Below, piece by piece: positions 1 through 9,408 of a DNA stretch of 64,000 nucleotides. Source of the DNA: Microthrixaceae bacterium (GTDB taxonomy: Bacteria > Actinomycetota > Acidimicrobiia > Acidimicrobiales > Poriferisodalaceae). Positions within the stretch are counted from its first letter, which is position 1. Each line of letters opens with the position of its first letter. A program made the translations under genes and the position numbers. Below the pieces are notes generated by a model. The model saw nothing but the letters and a program-made list of their open reading frames with translations, was not told where the DNA came from and did no database searches. The DNA is taken from NCBI GenBank assembly GCA_011523825.1, contig WTFX01000009.1, positions 476,420 to 540,419 on the forward strand, given 5' to 3'.

Positions 1-271
1 GTAACTGGCGCGGGCCCGATGAAATCCGCTGGATCGAGCGGCGTCAGCGTCGTCTTCACGAAGCGCGGAGCCTACCGGCGCGCCGAGGGAGCACCGTTCG
101 GCGCCAGCCGTAGCACCGCGATGCAACGTCTCGTGCTGCCGCCCCAGCAGCCCACCAGATCACGTGTTGTCGCGCGCGCTGTGCCATCCTTGGCGGACAG
201 CTCGTGTGACAGCCCGATGTTGCACGGCTGTGCAAGAGTCGGCAAGCTCATCCGCAGGAGGGAGGTGCAAC
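1..271. other. Region upstream of clpX, no gene recognised
   Basis: I recognise no conserved protein on either strand here. Open frames running through it are continuations of clpX shadow frames. The only site I can support is the Shine-Dalgarno sequence AGGAGGGA at about 256-263, which sets the clpX start. A frame that enters from the left edge closes at 111-113 and might be the tail of an upstream gene, but its 36 or so residues match nothing I know. Confidence 0.4.
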
Positions 272-1537
272 GTGGCGAAGTTCGGCGAGGGCGGCGAACT
301 GCTCAAGTGCTCGTTCTGCGGCAAGTCCCAGAAGCAGGTTCGCAAGCTGATCGCGGGCCCGGGCGTCTACATCTGCGACGAGTGCATCGACCTGTGCAAC
401 GAGATCATCGACGACGAGATCGAGACGACCACCGAAACGCCGTTCGAAGCGGTGCCCAAGCCCCGCGAGATCTTCGCGTTCCTCGACGACTACATCATCG
501 ATCAGGACAGGACCAAGACGATTCTCTCGGTGGCTGTCTACAACCACTACAAGCGCATGCGCCTCGAGCCCTCTGGCCCAGGCGCTGCCGAAGACATTGA
601 GATCGCCAAGTCGAACATCCTGCTGATCGGCCCTACCGGCTGCGGCAAGACGATGATGGCGCAGACGCTGGCGCGCATGCTCAACGTGCCGTTCGCCATC
701 GCCGACGCCACAGCGCTCACCGAGGCCGGTTATGTGGGCGAGGACGTCGAGAACATCTTGCTCAAGCTGTTGCAGGCAGCGGACTTCGACGTGAAGCGTG
801 CCGAGACCGGGATCGTCTACATCGACGAGATCGACAAGATCGCCCGCAAAGCCGAGAACGCATCGATCACCCGCGACGTCTCGGGCGAGGGCGTCCAGCA
901 GGCGCTGCTCAAGATCCTGGAGGGCACCGTGGCATCGGTTCCCCCGCAGGGCGGCCGCAAGCACCCGCACCAGGAGTTCTTGCAGATCGATACCAGCAAC
1001 GTGCTGTTCATCTGCGGGGGAGCATTCGACGGGCTCGAGCGCCTCATCGCCGACCGTGTCGGCGAGCGCGGTGTCGGCTTCGGGGCCACGCTGCGCAACG
1101 CCACGGACAGCTCAGCGCTCGACATCCTGCCGGACGTGCTGCCCGAAGATCTGCGGCACTTCGGCCTGATACCCGAGTTCATCGGCAGGCTCCCGGTGGT
1201 GGGCGTCGTCGATCCGCTGGGCCCCGATGCATTGCGACGCATCCTCACCGAGCCGAAGAACGCCCTGGTCCGCCAATACCGTCGGATGTTCGAACTCGAC
1301 GACGTCGAGCTCGAATTCACCTCCGATGCACTCGAGGCGATCGTGGATCAGGCGATGCTGCGCAACACAGGTGCTCGGGGACTACGAGCGATCCTCGAAG
1401 AGGTGCTGCTGGGGCTGATGTACGACCTGCCGAGCCGTGACGACGTCGCTCGCTGCATCGTCGACCGCAACGTGGTGCTGGACAAGGTGAACCCGACGCT
1501 GGTGCCCCGCTCCACCGTGACGCGCCGCGCATCTTGA
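272..1537 (+). CDS. clpX: ATP-dependent Clp protease ATP-binding subunit ClpX
   Basis: Cytosolic AAA+ unfoldase that recognises tagged proteins and threads them into ClpP. The N-terminal zinc-binding domain has C13, C16, C35 and C38 (CSFCGK ... CDECIDLC). Walker A GPTGCGKT is at about 120-127, Walker B is IVYIDEID, the pore-loop motif is GYVGED, and the GVGFGA loop corresponds to the IGF loop that docks on ClpP. I chose the GTG at 272 because it follows a strong Shine-Dalgarno and gives 421 aa, the usual family length; a longer in-frame start exists upstream at 164. The stop overlaps the folC start as TTGA. clpP is not in the window. Confidence 0.97.
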   Translation: MAKFGEGGELLKCSFCGKSQKQVRKLIAGPGVYICDECIDLCNEIIDDEIETTTETPFEAVPKPREIFAFLDDYIIDQDRTKTILSVAVYNHYKRMRLEPSGPGAAEDIEIAKSNILLIGPTGCGKTMMAQTLARMLNVPFAIADATALTEAGYVGEDVENILLKLLQAADFDVKRAETGIVYIDEIDKIARKAENASITRDVSGEGVQQALLKILEGTVASVPPQGGRKHPHQEFLQIDTSNVLFICGGAFDGLERLIADRVGERGVGFGATLRNATDSSALDILPDVLPEDLRHFGLIPEFIGRLPVVGVVDPLGPDALRRILTEPKNALVRQYRRMFELDDVELEFTSDALEAIVDQAMLRNTGARGLRAILEEVLLGLMYDLPSRDDVARCIVDRNVVLDKVNPTLVPRSTVTRRAS

Positions 1538-2958
1538 ACCCTGGGCCGCCGAACACCGGGCCGCCAGCATCAGCGTCTGGCCCGTTGCTCGACTACGAGG
1601 CCGCCGTCGACTGGCTGGACTCTCACATCGACCTCGAGCGTCTGCTCGGCGGTCCCGAGGCGACACCGCCCACGCTGGACCGCATGTGGACGCTCATGGG
1701 TGTCCTGGGCGACCCGCAGGACAGCGTGCCGGCGATTCACATCACCGGAACGAACGGCAAGGGCAGCACGGCCCGGCTGTCAGTAGCACTGCTCGGGGCG
1801 TGCGGCCTCGCTGCGGGCAGCTACACGTCGCCGCACATCGATCGTGTCAACGACAGGATCGCAGTGGCCAACGAGCCGCTCGACGACGACGCGTTCACGA
1901 TGGCCATCAGCGAGGTTGCCGTCTTCGAACCGATGGTGACCGAGCGCTGCGGCGAGCGGCCGAACTACTTCGAGGTGATGGCCGCTGCCGCGTACAACTG
2001 GTTTGCCTCCGCGGCGCACGCCAACGTGATCGAAGTTGGCATGGGCGGACGCTGGGACGCGACCAACGTGGTGGATGCCGCTGTGGCCGTGATCACCAAT
2101 GTGGGCGCCGACCATCTCGAGATCATCGGGCCGACGCTGGCAGACGTGGCCCGGGAGAAGGCAGGGATCATCTCCGCTGGGGCAACCGTCGTCTGCGGTG
2201 AGAAAGCTCCCGAGCTCACCGACATCGTGGCCGCCGCTGCGGCGCAGGCCGGTGCCGATATGTGGCAGCGCGGCGTCGACTGGGACGTTCTGGACCGCCG
2301 ACTGGCGGTAGGCGGCCAGCAGGTGACGGTTCGCACGCCTTTCGGCGAGCACGCCGAGCTCTTTGTGCCGCTGCATGGCGCCCACCAGGCAACGAATGTC
2401 GCCACTGCCATCAGCTCAGTCGAAGCGTTCTTCGGTCGGAGTCTGGACGACGACGTGATTGCGGCTGCGCTGGACGATGTTTCGCTGCCAGCGCGCTTCG
2501 AGATCGTCGCCCGCCGGCCGACGGTGGTCATCGATGGGGCGCACAATCCCGCAGGTGCCGTGGCGTTGCGTGACACGCTGGCGGAGTCGCTGCTGGTCGA
2601 TGCCGACAGGGCCGACAGCCCCAGGGTGCTGGTCATCGGTGCGAACAGGCCGCACGATCCCGCTGCGTTCTGCGAAGCGCTCGGCCTCGGCTCGTTCGAC
2701 GCGGTCATCGCCACAGCAGCGCAGTGGCCGCGAGCGCTGCCGCCTGCTGAGATCGCGGCGGCCACAGAAGCTGCTTGGGGTACGGACAGGGAGACGACCG
2801 GCAGCCGAGGCCTGCCCGAGATCATCAGCACAGACAGTGTCTCGGAAGCTGTGCAGGCCGCCTGTGAGTGGGCCGGTTCCGACGGGATCGTGGTGGTGAG
2901 CGGCTCGCTGTACGTGGCCGCTGAAGCGCGGCGACTTCTGGGGGTTGACCCGCATTAG
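1534..2958 (+). CDS. folC: Bifunctional folylpolyglutamate synthase/dihydrofolate synthase
   Basis: Adds glutamate to dihydropteroate and to folates in the cytosol (Mur ligase superfamily). The P-loop is GTNGKGS near residues 70-77. [12 protein letters not shown], the Mur-type HNPAG motif and a C-terminal ligase domain are all present, and 474 aa is normal for the family. The start is a TTG whose last two bases lie in the clpX stop (TTGA), so translation is probably coupled to clpX. A valS gene often sits between clpX and folC in related bacteria and is absent here. The first 15 or so residues are low complexity, so a slightly later start is possible. Confidence 0.93.
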   Translation: MNPGPPNTGPPASASGPLLDYEAAVDWLDSHIDLERLLGGPEATPPTLDRMWTLMGVLGDPQDSVPAIHITGTNGKGSTARLSVALLGACGLAAGSYTSPHIDRVNDRIAVANEPLDDDAFTMAISEVAVFEPMVTERCGERPNYFEVMAAAAYNWFASAAHANVIEVGMGGRWDATNVVDAAVAVITNVGADHLEIIGPTLADVAREKAGIISAGATVVCGEKAPELTDIVAAAAAQAGADMWQRGVDWDVLDRRLAVGGQQVTVRTPFGEHAELFVPLHGAHQATNVATAISSVEAFFGRSLDDDVIAAALDDVSLPARFEIVARRPTVVIDGAHNPAGAVALRDTLAESLLVDADRADSPRVLVIGANRPHDPAAFCEALGLGSFDAVIATAAQWPRALPPAEIAAATEAAWGTDRETTGSRGLPEIISTDSVSEAVQAACEWAGSDGIVVVSGSLYVAAEARRLLGVDPH

Positions 2959-3020
2959 CCTCGGACGCGCAGCCGACGGCGCATCGCGCCACGAAGCGAG
3001 CCAGGCCGAGGGAGACAGCG

Positions 3021-3509
3021 ATGCGGCAAACGCTGGTGATCTGCAAGCCCGACGCTGTCGAGCGTGGCCTCGTCGGCGAGATACTTGGCAGGTTCGAGCG
3101 CAAGGGGCTTGCCATCGCGGCCTTGGAGCACGGCGTCATCGAGCGCGATACGGCCGAGCAGCACTACGCCGAACACGCCGGCAAGAACTTCTATGCGCCG
3201 CTGCTGGAGTTCATCACGCGCTCGCCGTCGGTGATCATGGTGCTCGAGGGTCCCGCGGACGCGGGTGATGACGTGTTCGCCGTGGTGCGCACCCTCATGG
3301 GTGCCACCAATCCCGCCACGGCGGCGCCGGGCACTATCCGGGGCGACTACGGGCTGTCGCCGACCGAGAATCTCGTGCACGGATCCGACAGCGAAGTCTC
3401 TGCCCAGCGAGAGATCGCATTGTTCTTCCCATCGCTCGCGCAAGCCGGCAGCACGGCGAACAACGGGGCAGCGCAGAGCGCCACGTCGATCAGCGAGGTG
3501 AGTGGCTGA
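3021..3509 (+). CDS. ndk: Nucleoside diphosphate kinase
   Basis: Transfers the gamma phosphate between nucleoside di- and triphosphates through a phosphohistidine. K9 and the catalytic H120 in NLVHGSDS are visible, as is the RGDYG segment before it. The protein is 162 aa, about 25 longer than the usual 135-140 aa. The extra part is a C-terminal tail rich in Ala, Ser and Gly with no recognisable fold. A GAGGGA Shine-Dalgarno precedes the ATG. The stop overlaps the mreB ATG by one base (TGATG). Confidence 0.96.
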   Translation: MRQTLVICKPDAVERGLVGEILGRFERKGLAIAALEHGVIERDTAEQHYAEHAGKNFYAPLLEFITRSPSVIMVLEGPADAGDDVFAVVRTLMGATNPATAAPGTIRGDYGLSPTENLVHGSDSEVSAQREIALFFPSLAQAGSTANNGAAQSATSISEVSG

Positions 3510-4567
3510 TGGCCTCGAACGGGTCATCCCGACCCCGCCGGCGCGGCTCAGTGTTCGGCGGCCGGGACATTGCGGTCGATCTCGGAACTGCGAACACGAT
3601 CGTGTTCGTGCGCGGCAGGGGAATTGTGCTCAACGAGCCCTCGGTGGTCGCTGTCGACTCCATGACCGGCAACTCGCTGGCCGTCGGCCTCGAGGCCAAG
3701 CGGATGATCGGTCGGACTCCGGGCAACATCACCGCGATCAGCCCCCTCAAGGACGGCGTGATCGCTGACTTCGACATCTGCGAGAAGATGCTGCGGCACT
3801 TCATCAACGAGGTCAGCCAGACGCGCTGGCCCAAGCCGCGCATGGTGATCTGCGTGCCATCAGGGATCACCGGCGTGGAGCAGCGCGCGGTGCAGGAAGC
3901 CGCCGAGTACGCGGGCGCCCGCCGCGCCTACATCATCGAGGAGCCGATGGCCGCGGCGATCGGCGCCGGGCTGCCGGTGCAATCGGCGCAGGGAAGCATG
4001 ATCGTCGACATCGGCGGTGGCACCACGGAAGTGGCCGTGATCTCGCTCGGCGGCATCGTGACTGCTCGCTCCGCTCGCATCGGCGGCAACATGATCGACG
4101 CGTCCATCGTCGCTCATGTCAAGAAGGAACATGGCCTCGTCGTGGGCGAACGCACCGCCGAGGAGATCAAGCTCGCACTCGGGTCGGCGTGGCCGCTGCA
4201 GCAGGAGATCTATGCCGAGGTCCGTGGCCGCGACATGGTCAGCGGGCTGCCCGAATCGGTCAGCGTCGACAGCCAGGAGATACGCGAAGCGATCGCGGGG
4301 CCGGTCAGCGCCATTGTCGATTCGGTGAAGGCAACGCTCGATGACACAGCGCCAGAGTTGGCAGCCGATGTCATGGACTACGGCATCACGCTCGCGGGCG
4401 GCGGGGCGATGCTGCGCGGCCTGCCGGATCGACTGCGCTCGGAGACAGGCGTTGCAGTCCACATCGCGGAGGACCCGCTGTTTGCCGTCGTGCGCGGTTC
4501 AGGCCAGACGCTCGAAGAGTTCGACGTCCTCCACGGAGTGCTGTACTCCTCCACCGAGGGGCGCTGA
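3509..4567 (+). CDS. mreB: Rod shape-determining protein MreB
   Basis: Bacterial actin homologue that polymerises under the inner membrane and guides lateral wall synthesis. The phosphate 1 motif DLGTANT is near residue 28, and the phosphate 2 motif DIGGGTTEVAVISLGG is near residue 170. LAGGGAMLRGLPD near the C-terminus is the adenosine motif. The length of 352 aa fits the family. It starts on the ndk stop and leads the mreBCD-mrdA-rodA cluster, so the organism is probably a rod with an elongasome. The CTG overlapping the mreB stop is in frame with mreC. Confidence 0.97.
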   Translation: MASNGSSRPRRRGSVFGGRDIAVDLGTANTIVFVRGRGIVLNEPSVVAVDSMTGNSLAVGLEAKRMIGRTPGNITAISPLKDGVIADFDICEKMLRHFINEVSQTRWPKPRMVICVPSGITGVEQRAVQEAAEYAGARRAYIIEEPMAAAIGAGLPVQSAQGSMIVDIGGGTTEVAVISLGGIVTARSARIGGNMIDASIVAHVKKEHGLVVGERTAEEIKLALGSAWPLQQEIYAEVRGRDMVSGLPESVSVDSQEIREAIAGPVSAIVDSVKATLDDTAPELAADVMDYGITLAGGGAMLRGLPDRLRSETGVAVHIAEDPLFAVVRGSGQTLEEFDVLHGVLYSSTEGR

Positions 4568-4578
4568 CGCCCCCGGCC

Positions 4579-5490
4579 GTGGCCCGCCGCGCCGGCATTC
4601 GGAGACGCACCTGGCTCCGTTTGGCCTTGCTCGTTGTGACGGCAATTGCATTGCTCACGCTCGACGCACGCGGTTCGGGCGGTGTGCTGGACACCGTCCG
4701 CGGCGCGACCTTGGACTTGCTGGGACCGGTGCGAACATTCGGCGACTGGGTGGCCGAACCGTTTCGCAACGCGTGGCGCGGGATCATCAGCTACGACGAC
4801 TTGGAGGCTGAGAACGCGGAACTGCGCGGCGAGCTAGCTGAAGCAGAGGCATCGGTATTGCGTGTCGGCGAGCTGGAACGCGACCGCCAGGAGCTGCTTG
4901 CGCTGGTGGGCGCCCGCGACGCTGCTCCGGCGATTCCCCGCGTCACGGCGCGGGTCATCGACGCACCGGTGTCGAATTTCGAACGCACGATCGAGCTTGC
5001 GAAGGGTCGCCGCGACGGCATCCGGGAGGGCATGCCAGTGGAGAGCGGTGACGGACTGGTCGGGCGGGTGGTGCAGGCGAGCACCACACGTGCGCGCGTG
5101 GAGCTGCTGACCGATCCGAACTTCGACGCCGGCGTGCGCATCGTCCGGTCCGGGGATGATGGCTTGGCTTCAGGACGGGGGCCGGGTCGTGACTTGGAGG
5201 TGAGCTATATCGAGCTGGAGACCGTCGTCATCCCTGGCGAGACCGTGGTGACGAGCGGCTTTGCTGGCAGCACGTTCCCCGCAGGGTTGCTGGTGGGCAC
5301 AGTCACCGATGTCGAGCCGGATGCGGTGCGGGGCGCGCAGCGGGTCACCGTGCACCCTGCTGCGGATCTTGAGCGCCTTCGCTGGGTGCAGGTGCTGCTG
5401 TATGAACCCAACGTTCCCGAGCCGGTGATCGTGGATCGCGAGCCCGACGACGGAACAGCCGATGCGGGCACTGCAGGCGGCTCGTCATGA
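4579..5490 (+). CDS. mreC: Rod shape-determining protein MreC
   Basis: Bitopic elongasome protein that links MreB to the periplasmic wall enzymes. It has a short basic N-terminus, one membrane segment at about residues 12-30, a coiled coil at about 75-110 (YDDLEAENAELRGELAEAEA) and then the beta-rich MreC core. The C-terminal 30 residues are acidic and disordered. The GTG start is 11 nt after the mreB stop. The stop TGA is entered by the first ATG of a chain of mini-ORFs leading to mreD. Confidence 0.92.
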   Translation: MARRAGIRRRTWLRLALLVVTAIALLTLDARGSGGVLDTVRGATLDLLGPVRTFGDWVAEPFRNAWRGIISYDDLEAENAELRGELAEAEASVLRVGELERDRQELLALVGARDAAPAIPRVTARVIDAPVSNFERTIELAKGRRDGIREGMPVESGDGLVGRVVQASTTRARVELLTDPNFDAGVRIVRSGDDGLASGRGPGRDLEVSYIELETVVIPGETVVTSGFAGSTFPAGLLVGTVTDVEPDAVRGAQRVTVHPAADLERLRWVQVLLYEPNVPEPVIVDREPDDGTADAGTAGGSS

Positions 5491-5535
5491 TGGATGACCG
5501 ATGACGGAGGCCCAATGACGGGGCGTGGGCGATGA
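5487..5535 (+). other. ATGA relay: three mini-ORFs joining mreC to mreD
   Basis: The mreC stop is ATGA. The overlapped ATG at 5487 opens a 5-codon ORF (MMDDR) ending on ATGA at 5501. That opens MTEAQ, ending on ATGA at 5515, which opens MTGRGR, ending on the ATGA whose ATG (5532) is the mreD start. The steps are 14, 14 and 17 nt. A GGAGG Shine-Dalgarno at 5506-5510 lies inside the second mini-ORF. The coordinates are read directly; translational relay is an inference. Confidence 0.8.
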
Positions 5536-6068
5536 TGGCCGGCGCCGGGCCACTGGCCCGGTCGTTGTTGGTGCTGGCCGTTGCCGTTGTCGTTCATGTG
5601 GGCCTGCTGGCTCATATCACCCCGGCGGGAGTCATTGTCGATCCGCTGGTCTTGCTGGCCGTCGCGGGCGGGATGATGGGCGGCCGTAGTACGGGGGCGT
5701 CGTTTGGTGGAGGCTGCGGGCTTGCGTCCGATCTCATCCTTCACACACCGTTCGGCATGTCGTTGCTCGTGCTGACACTGGTGGGGTATCTGTCGGGTGC
5801 CATCACTGAGCAGATCCCCTCGGCCGGCAGGCTCGCTCGCGCTGCGATTGCGTCACTGCTGGCTGCAGGCGGGATCGGCCTCTTCGCGGGCGCCGGCTGG
5901 CTCATGGATCTCGTCTACGTGACCGAGGCTCCGATCGTTCGCATTGCCATCGTGACCGGCGTCGCGTCGCTGCTGACCAATCCGCTGCTCGAGCGAGCGA
6001 CTCGCTGGGCGCTCATCATCCGTCCGCGCGTGACGGCCAGTCCGGAAAGCACGGCGCGCGGTGGATGA
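5532..6068 (+). CDS. mreD: Rod shape-determining protein MreD
   Basis: Small polytopic membrane protein of the elongasome. At 178 aa it shows about five hydrophobic segments, including ones at about 10-30, 35-55, 75-95 and 105-135. MreD is poorly conserved, so position between mreC and mrdA is a main part of the call. The ATG at 5532 is the terminal start of the mini-ORF chain from mreC; a second ATG follows at 5535. Its 3' end overlaps mrdA by 8 nt in the string GTGGATGA. Confidence 0.85.
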   Translation: MMAGAGPLARSLLVLAVAVVVHVGLLAHITPAGVIVDPLVLLAVAGGMMGGRSTGASFGGGCGLASDLILHTPFGMSLLVLTLVGYLSGAITEQIPSAGRLARAAIASLLAAGGIGLFAGAGWLMDLVYVTEAPIVRIAIVTGVASLLTNPLLERATRWALIIRPRVTASPESTARGG

Positions 6069-8202
6069 GCGCGTCCGCCGGCGGATGGCCTTTATCGGCA
6101 TCGTGATGGTGGGCCTGTTCGGAGCATTGTTCACCCGCCTGTGGTACCTGCAGGTACTGGAAACTGAGCAGTTCGCAGTGGCTGCGGAGTCGAATCAGGT
6201 CCGCATCATCATCACGCCGCCGACCCGCGGCCGCATCCTCGACCGTCACGGTGTGGTGCTCGCGGACAACGTCCGCACCGGCGTGGTGACGTATGACCAT
6301 TCGAGATACAGCGAGAAGCACACCGAAGCGGTGCTCACCGAGCTGGCTGATCTGCTCGATGTGCCTGCAGAGCGGCTGCGCCTGGGTTTTGCAGACCAGC
6401 GCACGCACCCGCTCGCTCCGAAGGTGGTCGCGACGGGTCTCGACGAAGACGGGCTGCTCAGGGTGGCGGAGCGCTCGATCGCCGGAGTGGAGGCGAGGTG
6501 GGACTGGGTGCGGGTGTACCCGCAGAACGAGGTGGGCGCGCACATCGTGGGCTACGTCGGGGCGATGTCGGAGCGCCAGCACCGCGAGCTCATCGACGAC
6601 GGCTACCTGCCCTATGAGCGGGTCGGCAGGGCGGGCATCGAGGGTCTCTTCGAAGCCGAGCTCCATGGGGAGCCGGGGCGCACCAAACTCGAGGTTGACC
6701 GGCAGGACCGAGTGCAGCGGATCCTGGCCGATGTCCCTCCCGAGCCGGGACACGACATCGTGCTGTCCATCGATGTCGAATTGCAGGCCGCCGCCGAGTC
6801 ATACCTGCGGCAGGGGCTGATCGCAGCGCGCAAAACAGTGAGCGAGGACTCCGGTTTCTTCTACCCGGCGCTCACCGGAGCTGCTGTCGTGATGGACGTG
6901 CGCAACGGTGATGTGCTGGCCATGGTGTCCCACCCAACCTATGACCCCACGTGGATGGTCGAGGGACTGTCGTTGGCGGAGTACCGGTCGGTGTTCGAGA
7001 ATCCCTACGCACCCGGCGCGCTCAACAATCTCGCCGTGCAAGGCACCTATTCACCGGGTTCGGTGTTCAAGCCGGTGACGGCGCTGGCCGGTCTGGACGC
7101 AGGGCTCATCTCGCCGCGCGCGGCCTTCCACGACGTGGGCTACTACAGGATCCCCGATGCGCGGGGCTGCACCGGCCGCTGCACCTTCTTCAATGCTGAT
7201 CGGGCTGCCCTCGGCACATTGGACCTGTCCGGCGCATTGACCCGCTCGAGTGACGCGTACTTCTACAAGGTGTCCGATGACCTGTACTGGATCGACGGAC
7301 CCGAGCAATGGGCGATCCAGGACATGGCCCGCTCGCTCGGATTCGGGTCTCCGACCGGCGTGCAACTGCCGTTCGAGAAATCGGGCCGGGTGCCCGACAG
7401 CGATGTCAAGCGAACCCTCTTCGAGTTGAGCCCTGAGGCCTACAACCCCTACGACGAGCCGGCACGATGGTTCCCAGGCGACAACATCAACACCGGCATC
7501 GGCCAGGGATTCGTGGCCGTGACTCCCATGCAGCTCGCCAACGCCTACGCCACGATGGCCAACGGTGGCACGCTCTTCTCGCCGAACATCGTCGAAGCGG
7601 TGGTGTCGCGGCGTGCCGAGTCGTTCGGTGAGCCGGTACTGACCTTCGAACCCCGGGTGCTCGATGTGGTCGACTTCCCCGAAGGGAGTTCGGTCGTGCG
7701 GGAAGGATTGAGCAACGTCACGAACTCCCGGTTGCGAGGAACCGCCGCGAGGGCATTCGAGGGTTATGACCACGAGGGCTACCCGGTGTCAGGCAAGACC
7801 GGCACAGCCCAGGCACAGGGTTTGAACGCGGTGCTGCGGCGCAAGAAGGAGGACACGGCGGTGTTCGTAGCGTGGGCCCCCTCGCACGATCCTCGCTATG
7901 CCGTCGCCGTTGTCATGGAAGAGGCCGGCTACGGCGGCGAGGCGGCTGCACCTGTGGCTCGACGGATCCTTGAGGCGGTGCGGGCGTACGAGCAGCGCTG
8001 GCCCGAACCTCAGATCGCGTTCTCGCCGCCCCAACCCGAGTGTCCCGAGGTGCCAGAAGCGTTGCGAGGCGATCCGGCGTTCCTGGGCTACGTGCCCGAA
8101 GGCTGCCCGTGGGGCATTCAGCTGCCCAGGGCGAACACGCCGTCGGATGCGGATGGCGACGGCATCCCCGATGTCGACCAGATCGAGGGAGCAGCGTCAT
8201 GA
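6061..8202 (+). CDS. mrdA: Penicillin-binding protein 2 (peptidoglycan transpeptidase)
   Basis: Membrane-anchored class B PBP that cross-links peptidoglycan during elongation, as partner of RodA. It has one N-terminal membrane segment (about residues 10-30), a PBP dimerisation/pedestal region, and a transpeptidase domain with catalytic S334-x-x-K337 (SPGSVFK), SSD in the SxN position and K579-T-G (SGKTGTAQ). The length is 713 aa. The last 20 residues carry DADGDGIPDVDQ, a DxDxDG calcium-loop or thrombospondin type 3-like motif that is odd for a PBP2. The GTG start lies within the mreD end, and the stop overlaps rodA as ATGA. Confidence 0.95.
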   Translation: MDERVRRRMAFIGIVMVGLFGALFTRLWYLQVLETEQFAVAAESNQVRIIITPPTRGRILDRHGVVLADNVRTGVVTYDHSRYSEKHTEAVLTELADLLDVPAERLRLGFADQRTHPLAPKVVATGLDEDGLLRVAERSIAGVEARWDWVRVYPQNEVGAHIVGYVGAMSERQHRELIDDGYLPYERVGRAGIEGLFEAELHGEPGRTKLEVDRQDRVQRILADVPPEPGHDIVLSIDVELQAAAESYLRQGLIAARKTVSEDSGFFYPALTGAAVVMDVRNGDVLAMVSHPTYDPTWMVEGLSLAEYRSVFENPYAPGALNNLAVQGTYSPGSVFKPVTALAGLDAGLISPRAAFHDVGYYRIPDARGCTGRCTFFNADRAALGTLDLSGALTRSSDAYFYKVSDDLYWIDGPEQWAIQDMARSLGFGSPTGVQLPFEKSGRVPDSDVKRTLFELSPEAYNPYDEPARWFPGDNINTGIGQGFVAVTPMQLANAYATMANGGTLFSPNIVEAVVSRRAESFGEPVLTFEPRVLDVVDFPEGSSVVREGLSNVTNSRLRGTAARAFEGYDHEGYPVSGKTGTAQAQGLNAVLRRKKEDTAVFVAWAPSHDPRYAVAVVMEEAGYGGEAAAPVARRILEAVRAYEQRWPEPQIAFSPPQPECPEVPEALRGDPAFLGYVPEGCPWGIQLPRANTPSDADGDGIPDVDQIEGAAS

Positions 8203-9368
8203 TCGCGCGACTGCTGAATCGTTCGCAGACGCGGCGCGAGCTGCAATCTCCAGCGTGGTTCGCCGACTACTCATTGGCGCTGGCTGCGATAGTGATCGCG
8301 CTGCTCGGCGTCGCGATGAACTACTCCTCCACATGGCGAAGCCTGTCCTTCGAAGGCGGCGACCCGTGGACCGTGGCGCGACGCCAAGCGATCTTCGTGG
8401 GCATCGGCATCGTGGTGATGATCATCGCAGCCGTCGTCGACTACCGGGTGCTGCGTTTCTACGCGACCCCTGCCTACCTGTTGGCGCTCGGAGCGCTGGG
8501 GGCGCTGTTGTTCTGGGGGCCAGAGATTCGCAATGCACGGTCATGGTTCGTGCTGCCCGGCGTCGGGTTCCAGGTGCAGCCCTCGGAGTTCGCCAAGCTC
8601 GTCGTGATCGTGTCGCTGGCGGCGTTCGTGGCCAGTCACGAGGGATACCTGCGCTTCGACACGCTGTTCAACGCGGGTCTGCTGCTGGTGGTGCCCATGG
8701 GCCTGATCTACCTGCAGCCCGACCTCGGCACGATGCTGGTCTTCGTGGCCGTCGCCATGGGCATGCTGCTGGTCGCAGGCGCGCAGCTTCGCCACATCGT
8801 CGTCATCACGCTGACCGGAATCCTGGCGCTCGTGCTGGTGTTCAGCATCGACGCGTTCCAAGGCCCCCGCTTGCTCAGCGAGACACAGCGAAACCGCTTG
8901 ACGGCCTTTTTGGACCAAGAATTCGAGCCGCTGGAAGCTTCGTACAACCTGCGTCAGAGCCAGATCGCCATCGGTGCCGGCGGCATCTGGGGCCAAGGCT
9001 GGAAGCAAGGCACCCAAACCAACCTGGACTTGGTTCCCGAGCAGCACAACGACTTCATCTTCACGGCGCTGGGAGAGGAATTCGGCCTCGTCGGCGGCGC
9101 GCTCCTGCTCGCGCTGTATGCCTACATGTCCGTGCGCATATGGCAGATCGCACGCGTCGCCAGCGACCCGTTCGGGCGATTACTCACCGTCGGCATCCTC
9201 TCCATGTTGCTATTCCAGGTGTTTCAGAACATCGGCATGACCATCGGCATCATGCCCATCACCGGTATCCCGTTGCCGCTCATGAGCCATGGCGGTTCGG
9301 GCACGGTCACCGCTTTCGCGGCAATAGGCATCGTCATCAGCGTCGGAGCGCGGCGCTACACGCTCTAA
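8199..9368 (+). CDS. rodA: Peptidoglycan glycosyltransferase RodA (SEDS family)
   Basis: Polytopic SEDS polymerase that extends glycan strands from lipid II during elongation. About ten membrane segments are visible. Typical SEDS sequences include WFVLPGVGFQVQPSEFAK, YLQPDLGTMLVF and the C-terminal PLMSHGGSGTV. The ATG at 8199 overlaps the mrdA stop (ATGA) and gives 389 aa. A longer in-frame extension from 8040 would run inside mrdA and is not credible. It is the last gene of the shape operon; the stop is TAA. Confidence 0.95.
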   Translation: MIARLLNRSQTRRELQSPAWFADYSLALAAIVIALLGVAMNYSSTWRSLSFEGGDPWTVARRQAIFVGIGIVVMIIAAVVDYRVLRFYATPAYLLALGALGALLFWGPEIRNARSWFVLPGVGFQVQPSEFAKLVVIVSLAAFVASHEGYLRFDTLFNAGLLLVVPMGLIYLQPDLGTMLVFVAVAMGMLLVAGAQLRHIVVITLTGILALVLVFSIDAFQGPRLLSETQRNRLTAFLDQEFEPLEASYNLRQSQIAIGAGGIWGQGWKQGTQTNLDLVPEQHNDFIFTALGEEFGLVGGALLLALYAYMSVRIWQIARVASDPFGRLLTVGILSMLLFQVFQNIGMTIGIMPITGIPLPLMSHGGSGTVTAFAAIGIVISVGARRYTL

Positions 9369-9392
9369 CGCTTCACTATCGGGCCGGGCCGG

Positions 9393-9408
9393 TAGCGTTG
9401 AGGTTGCA
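9393..9408 (+). promoter_or_regulatory. Possible near-leaderless promoter of the radical SAM gene
   Basis: TAGCGT at 9393-9398 lies 10 nt before the ATG at 9409, in the 40-nt gap after rodA. This would place the transcription start only a few bases before the ATG. No convincing -35 box is seen. Confidence 0.35.

Noticed and set aside
19..600. 193-codon frame upstream of and overlapping clpX
   Set aside because: The second half lies in the wrong frame over the clpX zinc domain and the product is Arg-rich noise.
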